From positions 26,064,421 to 26,128,420 of the forward strand of contig CM057156.1 of the NCBI GenBank assembly GCA_029962745.1: a stretch of 64,000 nt of DNA, written 5' to 3'. Shown piece by piece: positions 58,201-64,000 of the stretch (position 1 is the stretch's first letter; each line of letters begins with the position of its first letter). The DNA is from Echinometra lucunter (Eukaryota > Echinodermata > Echinoidea > Camarodonta > Echinometridae). The translations under genes were made by a program, and so were the position numbers. Under the pieces are notes generated by a model. The model saw only the letters and a list, made by a program, of their open reading frames with translations. It did not search any database and was not told the DNA's origin.

Positions 58201-61200
58201 ATAAAAATTAAACAAGAAAATACATATTTACAATTAAACCTGTACAGATCACATTATAGGCACGAAATATATGATGCTTTAAGTAATAACAGAAATTAAC
58301 GATCAGAAAATATCCGGGGGGGGGGGGGGGAGGGGGCACTGCCACTAAAAGGTGGACGCCATGCTTGTACACAAAAATGCGTAAAAAGGGTTGTTTTTCA
58401 CGGACGGGCTATGTAAGTGTTTACAGTGAAAAGGGTATCAAAATTGCAAAAATCAGGAAAAAAGGTGTACTTTTACAACAGCTTGATTTAGAAATACTTG
58501 TTAAGGGTGGGGAAAACCTGACAAAATACTTGTTTAGGGCATTCTGAGATCAAAGGATAATTACTTGTTTAGGGTCCACCTTGAAAGTCCATGTACGAGC
58601 ATGGTGTCCACCATGTAATGACAGTGGCCCCCGGGGAAAATATTAAACAGAATACATGACAAATTCACTTAATGAATATAATATAGTCATAGCTACACAC
58701 ACAAGAAAAAGACAGCATTAAAGAGCTATAATTATGTTTACATTGTGTTGCAGTATATAGTATGAATGTGGTACTAGTGATGATGTACTCATAATTTTAC
58801 AAATTATAATTAACATCACTGACATTTCTCTTCTTCATTGTAGGATACCTTTGACTATGAGTTTGACAGTGATGATGAATGGGAGGAACCTGGAGAAAGT
58901 TTGTCTCATTCTGAGGTAAGTATTCTCTGCTATCTTCTCAACTTTACTTATCTTTCAACCTGCCCATGACACCAGCCCTCCATGAGGTAGAATGCTCCCC
59001 CCCCAACCCCCCCCCCCCCAAACTTGGGCCGATATTCTGAAATTGTTTTATGGGTACACCATTGGCTTACACCGTACACTTTTAACTTGCATGCTGGTCC
59101 ATGGATGCAATTAAAACAGTGAAGATAAAATAAAAGATAAAACAATTAATACCAGCGCTGATGATTAGTATATTCTCTCTATTCTTACTTTGTACTAACA
59201 TGTTAAATTAAATTTAATGATTAAACCAGATAAGTAGATGCAATCATAATGTAGCAAATAATTTTGCTATAATATTTTTTTTTTTTAAATGATGTCAATG
59301 TTTCACGCAGTGTTTATTTCACTATTGATAGTACATTTAGTGATATATGTAGGTATCTCCTTGAAGTAAATGTGACATGATTATGTTATTTATAATTTTT
59401 TTTGTTCTATAGAATTCAGAATATCTTGTTCATTTTTTTGTTCGTATTGCATGTAGTTAATAAGTCATTTAGAGTAGCAGTGAACTATTTGATTGGCCCA
59501 CCGGAGCTCTCAGTGAGAGTCTGCTGCTCAGCGCATTCAATGATTCCTTAAATGTCTGGTAAGGCTATTGGTCACTGTTGTATCCTATATGCAACAAAAA
59601 AAAATAAAAATATGTGGATTAAAATCTTGCTGTCTCTGTTCATACATATTTTGGGGGGCCCAGACTAAGCAAAACGTGTCATTTACATGTGCTTTTGCAT
59701 TAGTCAAACGTTTTTTTTGCAGTCTCAGTGGATTTGTCTTATGGAGAGTAAGTTCTCTATGCCTCACTCCTATTTCAAATGTGAAATATTCTTGTTGATG
59801 AGAATGCTTTTAACCCACTGGCTACTGGAAGCCGGTAACCCCTGTATTAAGCTTATTGGAATGAGAGAATTCAGTAGTCAACGGGCTATGTACATGAAGA
59901 ACACTGTTAGAACAAACTCTCGATATAACAAGGTAATTTTGACGATCCCACTCTTTTTATTTTATTGATTTTGAGCACTGATATAACAAGGTTTCAATAT
60001 AAAGAGGTAATTTCCGTGGTCTAGAGGAGTTTGTTATAATGAGGTTCACCTGTATTCTATTTTTCTTCTACCAGGGCGAGGATGAGGATGGAGATGGCGA
60101 TGATGATGATGATGAAGAGGATGGTTTCTTCGTTCCCCATGGTTATCTCTCCGCTGGTGAAGGAGGGGAAGATGAGGTACATTTGTAAATCACAGTAATG
60201 CCAACTGTTCCTTTTTTGCAGTATTTTGTATTGTCAGTTAAGCCTGTGTCACATATCACTCCGAGGTCCGTACGGCAAGTAGAAAACAGCTGTTTTGCCT
60301 ATTTTCGTACAGAGCAGTTCGTACGAACATGGGCAAAACGGCTAATTTTTCCTAGCCGTCCGGGCCCCGGAGTGATATGTGAAAGCCCCTTTAGGAAGAA
60401 TACTGCAGGTTTTAAGCAAAATACTGTTTTTCCTGAACTTGAGTAATTATTTTCAGACATAAAAATACTACAAAACTTGATATAAAGTTGGCATCTTTGA
60501 AACATCATTCATTGTTCGGTTCATGCAAATGCAACCCATCCACACAGGAAAATACAAGAGTGTTCTTACATCTCACAAGAGTCATTTATGAGAATGGGGC
60601 CAGTTGTTTCCTTTCCACTGAGTTTTTTATATGTGTATGTGTTGTGTGCTGTATGGGGATTTTGAGAAAAACTTTTGATAGTCAGAAATGTGTCTCTGTT
60701 AATACTTGAACTTTGGTGTTTTAAATGAAGTAACGAGTTTGTCGGATGTGGGTCCCTGTTTAAAGTCAAGCCCTTCTGCAAGTCCCAGTGTTTCCCTACA
60801 AGTCCTTGATGACCTCCTTACCTCTTTGAAAACAGATGATATTCTTTGCAATGATCTTTGGTAGTTAGTACTAGGGAGAACTTTAACCACAAGGATTGAT
60901 CTTTAGGCCAACCAAAGACAATATGCCTTTCAAGTGAGAAGTAGGAAACGATCACTTGTCAACGGTATTTCCCCTTTGCTTTGGCAACCACTCGAAATCC
61001 AGGTCCAGACCCTCGGTACACCTAAATTTAAACATTAGGCCCATGCACAGAATCCCTACAACTGACCGTCAAGACCCTTTCTCTAAAAGCTAGTGTGAAG
61101 CTTTACCTTACCAAGTTATTCAACCTTGTCTTTATTCCCTAGGAGGATACGGATAACCTCAAGGCTCGTCAGGCAGCCAAGGCTAGGGCTTGGGAGAATG

Positions 61201-63905
61201 AGCTGAAGCGACGCTGCGAGGCCCTCAAGCCCATGATCATCACCTTCATCCAGGTTGCATCCACCAACAAGACCCGCCAGGATGAGAAAAAGAAGCTGGA
61301 GGCCTACCAGGCCATGCCTCTCACCAATCTCCCCATTGCTACCAGCTTCACCAAGAGAGAGAAGGCTAAGGTTGGCGAGGAAAGCACCAATTCCATGCAG
61401 GGAGAGGGTGGTGCTGCGATGGCGCAGCAGAAGCTGGCTGGTGGCATGGGCAACAAGCTGAAGCCAGTCCCTGAAGAAGGTGAGAATAGATGAATTTTGA
61501 TGCTGAAGAATCTCTATGTATGTGTACCTGTCTCTCAAATTGGTATGCATTTATGGAGAGGGTATGGACTAACCTTTTGATACATTACAGAGTTTTGATT
61601 TGATGGAATAATTCCCAATCATTCTTTGATCCTGCTCTACATTTTCTCATTATAGGCTCATTCAGATTTCCTCCGGCAAACCCTCGCTAAACCCCATGTT
61701 TTTATGATGAGACGCGCATTAACATGTCAATGATAGTTCAAGCTCAAATGAAACAGAGATTGCCAAAAGTTGCGCCAACAAACTGGTGATGTCATATTTT
61801 ACACCGACTTCATAAGAATATTATTGGTCCACACTTTTTTGCTGCCAGGAGGAAAAAACATGCTTTTTGCCTATTTTTACCAAGGCATTTTTTTTTTTTT
61901 TTGCCATCTTTAAGTACCATTCATTTACATGCCAAAAAAATGGGGGGATTTACTGTGGGGTAAACTGAGGGGGTTTGCAGGCCTTATAAATGATGCTATA
62001 AAGATGTTTCAGTTCTTTACAGTCAAGATTTATAACTTGTAATCATGATGAAAGCTGAACAAATATCCTGCATCGGGATTATTCATGTTCTTGCATACAG
62101 TTCAGATGTTAAAGGTGGATGCATGAGAAAAAAAAATGTTTGTCAAATCTGCTTGTGTAATTCTCTGTAATTAATGCATGTTTTATAACTTCTTTTTCAG
62201 GGCTACAATTTACTGGTTTTATTCTGTCATAGCCATTAATCTGTCATTTCTTGAGGTACATGTACTGTATGTACATTGAAAACTGTACAGAGTTCTGATT
62301 CAACCAGATTCCTGATATAAGAACATTACTTTGCTAGTCACAGGTCTTAATGTTATTTTGTTGTCGTTTTTTTTTACCCTGACGTAAGGAGATTCCTGAT
62401 ATAACTAGGTAATATAGCTCTTCCCAGGGTCCTTGTGTAGTGAGTTTCTGTTGTACATGTATCTTTAGCTTTCAATGGTTAATTCTATTCTATCTCTTGT
62501 TCAAATATCAGCTATGCCAGAACTTCTGAGTTTGGTGCATGGTAACATGGCAGGGATCAAGTCACTCATCCGTGAGTTCAGAGACTACTGGCGCCGTAAG
62601 CAGCACCGCCTGGAGACAACCAGCCCCGGAGCTTTGGCTGCTTGTCCTGATGGCTCTCCCCCTGTTGCATCTGGAGACCAAGGAGTTCCAGTAGCTCCTA
62701 GAGAGTCTCCATTGGGAGAGGCCAGAGCTGCAGGGACTCCCGTACCGAATACCAGTCCTAGCCCTGTTCCTGGATCCACTCCATCACCTCAGTACCTGGA
62801 CCACATTGATCATGTCATCTCCAAACGCCAGCTAGACCTCAAGATCAATTCCATCGCCGTTAGGGAGAGACGTCCTCAGCATTTCAAGCGCATCTGCTGG
62901 TATGTGCATGATCGCATCTTGGAGAAGTACAACCTGACCGATCTGCCGGTGCCCACTGCTTGGGTGAATGGTGTAGGAGTGAGAGATGGGCAGGCATCAC
63001 CTCTGCCGCCAACCAATATAGCCTCTAAGCCTGCTGCAGCTGTCCCCAAGCCTGCGGTCAATAAGCCTGTGATGACAAAGGTGCCCAATCTACATGATGG
63101 CAGTACTGTTAGTAGCTTGCTGAAGGCATCGAAGGAACAAGCGGCTCTAGCAAACCAGCATATCTTCATCCCATCAAACACCATGCCTTCTGCTTTCAAC
63201 AAGGTAGTTGGCGTGTCAAGTGCGTCAGGTACTGTGCACCTTCCTGGAGCCACGCATTTCCAGAGCACCCCTTCCATTGGGTACATCCCACCGGAAAGCA
63301 CTCTCTTGCGGCCGGGACTTGCACCCTTCCAATTAGTGCCACTTCAGATGCAGCAAGCCATCAACCCGGCTGCTTTTAACATGAGCAACCTCCTGCAACA
63401 GGCTGCTGCCTCCAGTCTCCTGGCAAACATGCAACAGACATCAGCACTTGTCCAGCCACCTACCACTCAGACATCAGCACTTGTCCAGCCACCTAACACC
63501 AATAGTGCTCCACAAAATATCCCTGGAGTAGCAAAGGAGATTGATTCACAGAACAGTATACCACAAGACCTGACTGGTGTGAAGCAGAGGCACTCTGCCC
63601 CCATCTTTAAACCAACCATCAAATCTCCTCCACCTGGAGGTCCGAAGCCAAGCAGCTCTGATCTGGGTAGGTCTTCTGGAAGTGTTCCCCTTTTGCCATC
63701 CATAAAGAAGGTTTCCCCACAACGTCTTGATACAGCCATCGCCAAGCTCTATGAGTCCAATGCCTTGTTACATGAGAAGGAGAAAACAAACCCTGCCCAA
63801 GCTCCAGTCAAAAAGACTAAAACGTTAATTAGCTTCTTTAATGCCGGGAATCCTAAGAAATCAGAAAACAAGTCTGAAGAAATACCTTCAGAATCTCCTG
63901 AGTGA
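49199..63905 (+). CDS. CHAF1A: Chromatin assembly factor 1 large subunit (p150), complete
   Basis: CAF-1 is the histone chaperone that binds PCNA at replication and repair sites and deposits new H3-H4. This subunit holds the trimer together in the nucleus. Eleven coding exons, all GT-AG and in phase: 49199-49256, 50493-51385, 51937-52241, 52659-52740, 53448-53645, 54096-54208, 55686-55869, 58844-58915, 60075-60176, 61143-61479 and 62512-63905. They sum to 3,738 nt, 1,245 aa. Features in order: N-terminal QARLPF motif (residues 19-24), a SUMO-interaction-like IIDLT plus acidic run (165-180), the KER coiled region (about 320-446), a PIP-like SQMFKSFF (454-461), the FAPFEVK...MVLAP block (478-491), LLQFHENYRPAYYGT, the acidic ED domain (612-670) with DDEWEEPGESLSHSE and GFFVPHGYLS, the winged-helix region (about 876-935) with HVISKRQLDLKINSIAVRER, and a Gln/Pro/Ser-rich tail ending near TKTLISFF. 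It is longer than the human protein (about 956 aa) because of the N- and C-terminal linkers. Confidence 0.96.
49257..50492. other. CHAF1A: CHAF1A intron 1, content
   Basis: Contains a diverged internal tandem duplication: ATATCTCAATCA...GAGGTGTGAACTT near 49614 and again near 49802. The rest is plain AT-rich intron. Confidence 0.5.
50493..51385 (+). CDS. CHAF1A: CHAF1A exon 2 (N-terminal linker)
   Basis: 893 nt encoding residues 20-317: the conserved ARLPF, Ser/Lys-rich disordered sequence, a SUMO-interaction-like IIDLTDADDEMEDDDD (from residue 165), KKSKAEKRKRE (NLS-like) and Ser/Glu-rich acidic runs. Donor AAG|GTAAAT. Confidence 0.93.
51386..51936. other. CHAF1A: CHAF1A intron 2, content
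   Basis: Has a C homopolymer of about 19 bases at about 51799-51817 and a long TC tract (51896-51930) that forms the polypyrimidine tract of exon 3. Confidence 0.7.
51937..52241 (+). CDS. CHAF1A: CHAF1A exon 3 (KER domain)
   Basis: 305 nt of almost pure Lys/Glu/Arg coding sequence, the single long charged helix that binds DNA and PCNA-loaded sites in the family. The donor GA|GTGAGA lies just before an apparent in-frame stop. Confidence 0.95.
52659..52740 (+). CDS. CHAF1A: CHAF1A exon 4 (end of KER)
   Basis: 82 nt, acceptor GTTCCAG and donor GAG|GTGAGT. It continues the charged helix (AKQEEKKKKQEERQKMEEEK). Confidence 0.92.
52822..53266. mobile_element. MITE with CAGAGCTGCCAA termini in CHAF1A intron 4 (445 bp)
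   Basis: The ends CAGAGCTGCCAA and TTGGCAGCTCTG are perfectly inverted and flanked by CCTATC on both sides, a 6-bp match and possibly an eroded 8-bp duplication. ATAGGATTTTT-type words repeat inside near both ends, as in hAT subterminal repeats. Confidence 0.8.
53448..53645 (+). CDS. CHAF1A: CHAF1A exon 5 (PIP-like box and FAPFE block)
   Basis: 198 nt, phase 0 at both ends. It encodes KAKQSQMFKSFFSVQ, a PCNA-box-like motif after KER, then GWFAPFEVKTDMVLAP, strongly conserved in CAF-1 p150. Confidence 0.95.
54096..54208 (+). CDS. CHAF1A: CHAF1A exon 6
   Basis: 113 nt, acceptor TTTAAG and donor AG|GTGAGA. It encodes STGSLYLDELKSGRFKPRRD and a Pro/Thr-rich stretch. Confidence 0.85.
54754..55660. 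mobile_element. hAT-like MITE, GGTTCGG subterminal repeats, copy 2 (907 bp)
   Basis: Same family and orientation as 23112-23847, with the same TAGGGCTGT/ACAGCCCTA ends and a perfect 8-bp duplication CATTAAAT (54746-54753 and 55661-55668). It is longer than copy 1 mainly through about 120 bp of extra internal sequence around 55150-55290 and extra GGTTCGG repeats. It occupies most of CHAF1A intron 6 and ends 25 bases before exon 7. Confidence 0.92.
55686..55869 (+). CDS. CHAF1A: CHAF1A exon 7
   Basis: 184 nt encoding IKMKLLQFHENYRPAYYGTC and TGRNPFKKDE, the conserved segment before the ED domain. The acceptor is only 25 bases from the right end of a hAT-like insertion. Confidence 0.95.
55938..57749. 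mobile_element. hAT-like element with ACTCG subterminal repeats (1.8 kb)
   Basis: The ends TAGGCCTGGCACGAGTA and TACTCGTGCCAGGCCTA are perfectly inverted, and the 8-bp duplication GAATTAAC is perfect (55930-55937 and 57750-57757). ACTCG/CGAGT words are repeated about a dozen times within 150 bp of the left end and again at the right end. No transposase ORF is found, so it is non-autonomous. It lies in CHAF1A intron 7. Confidence 0.93.
57758..58313. other. CHAF1A intron 7, middle part
   Basis: No gene or clear repeat. AT-rich intron with short A-rich tracts. Confidence 0.5.
58314..58635. mobile_element. MITE with CCGGGGG ends and 8-bp TSD (322 bp)
   Basis: The 8-bp duplication GAAAATAT flanks it (58306-58313 and 58636-58643). 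The ends are CCGGGGG and CCCCCGGG, with GGCACTGCCACT opposed to GACAGTGGCC. Inside, TACTTGTTTAGGG-type words repeat. The left end contains an error-prone G run. Confidence 0.75.
58844..58915 (+). CDS. CHAF1A: CHAF1A exon 8 (ED domain, first part)
   Basis: 72 nt encoding DTFDYEFDSDDEWEEPGESL then SHSE, the histone-binding acidic block of the family. Confidence 0.96.
58916..60074. other. CHAF1A intron 8, content
   Basis: No exon seen. Short C runs near 58995-59020. A segment near 59908-60050 has the words CGATATAACAAGG and GTTATAATGAGGTTCACC in opposed orientation, probably an old mariner-type MITE. Confidence 0.45.
60075..60176 (+). CDS. CHAF1A: CHAF1A exon 9 (ED domain, second part)
   Basis: 102 nt encoding GEDEDGDGDDDDDEEDGFFV and PHGYLSAGEGGEDE. 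The FFVPHGYLS signature is diagnostic. Confidence 0.96.
60242..60389. mobile_element. MITE with TCACATATCACTCCG inverted ends (about 148 bp)
   Basis: TCACATATCACTCCG near the left end and CGGAGTGATATGTGA near the right end are perfect inverted repeats of 15 bp within a 22-bp stretch matching at 20 positions. The flanks TTAA and TTTA are close to a TTAA duplication. Confidence 0.65.
61143..61479 (+). CDS. CHAF1A: CHAF1A exon 10
   Basis: 337 nt encoding the helical linker NLKARQAAKARAWENELKRR and ALKPMIITFIQVAS onward. The donor G|GTGAGA, phase 1, joins exon 11 as EEAMPELLSLVHG. Confidence 0.94.
61480..62511. other. CHAF1A intron 10, content
   Basis: No exon or clear transposon ends seen. A T run lies near 61888 and the sequence has repeat-like texture. 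Confidence 0.4.
62512..63905 (+). CDS. CHAF1A: CHAF1A exon 11 (winged helix and C-terminal tail)
   Basis: 1,394 nt to the TGA. It carries MPELLSLVHGNMAGIKSLIR, the winged-helix region (KRQLDLKINSIAV, RICWYVHDRILEKY, LPVPTAWVNG) and about 310 residues of low-complexity tail. The tail has a tandem TSALVQPP repeat (33-nt unit near 63434) and a terminal PIP-like TKTLISFF. The 3' UTR runs beyond the window, and no AATAAA is seen in the last 95 bases. Confidence 0.95.
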
Positions 63906-64000
63906 AGAATCAAGTCCCTTTCCTTGACCGTTCCCTTTTTTTCCTATCATGTTTGATACTGTAACATGTCAGTCTTGTATTTCTAATGCACGTATCTTTA

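Overview
This is an animal nuclear genome window. It is AT-rich, has multi-exon genes with GT-AG introns, and is crowded with small DNA transposons and microsatellites. A sea urchin or another echinoderm is my best guess. The guess rests on a deuterostome-looking gene set, a Ty3/gypsy element, the frequent palindrome TACATGTA and long C/G homopolymers. The species cannot be proven from the sequence alone.

Layout. Bases 1-4,039 hold no gene: a 435-bp tandem array (985-2,343) ends in a 73-bp near-perfect hairpin, and a tRNA-derived SINE relic follows near 3,480. Bases 4,040-8,029 (minus strand) encode a class A GPCR in three exons, with an apparent reading-frame break in its N-terminus. Bases 9,274-16,391 (plus strand) are a Ty3/gypsy LTR retrotransposon: a 1.75-kb 5' LTR, a tRNA-Ser primer-binding site, gag and pol. 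It is frameshifted just after the integrase catalytic Glu and is cut by an assembly gap of exactly 500 N (16,392-16,891). Right of the gap, 20,360-45,759 (minus strand) is the 5' part of an endophilin-A (SH3GL) gene. It has two alternative first coding exons; the rest of the BAR domain and the SH3 domain are not in the window. A divergent neighbour starting at 49,199 (plus strand) is a complete CAF-1 large subunit gene (CHAF1A/p150), 11 coding exons and 1,245 aa.

The introns and intergenic spaces hold many non-autonomous DNA transposons, several delimited by perfect target-site duplications: hAT-like with 8-bp TSDs, TTAA-flanked, TA-flanked, and one with a 3-bp TAA TSD. Two long foldback elements are also present. 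None carries a recognisable transposase.

The three host genes have separate roles: membrane signalling (GPCR), membrane curvature in endocytosis (endophilin) and replication-coupled H3-H4 deposition (CAF-1). Nothing shows that they work together. No prokaryotic operon, CRISPR array or novel defence system is present. The most interesting points are the alternative endophilin H0 exons, a hAT insertion touching a CHAF1A splice acceptor, and the hairpin-terminated tandem array.
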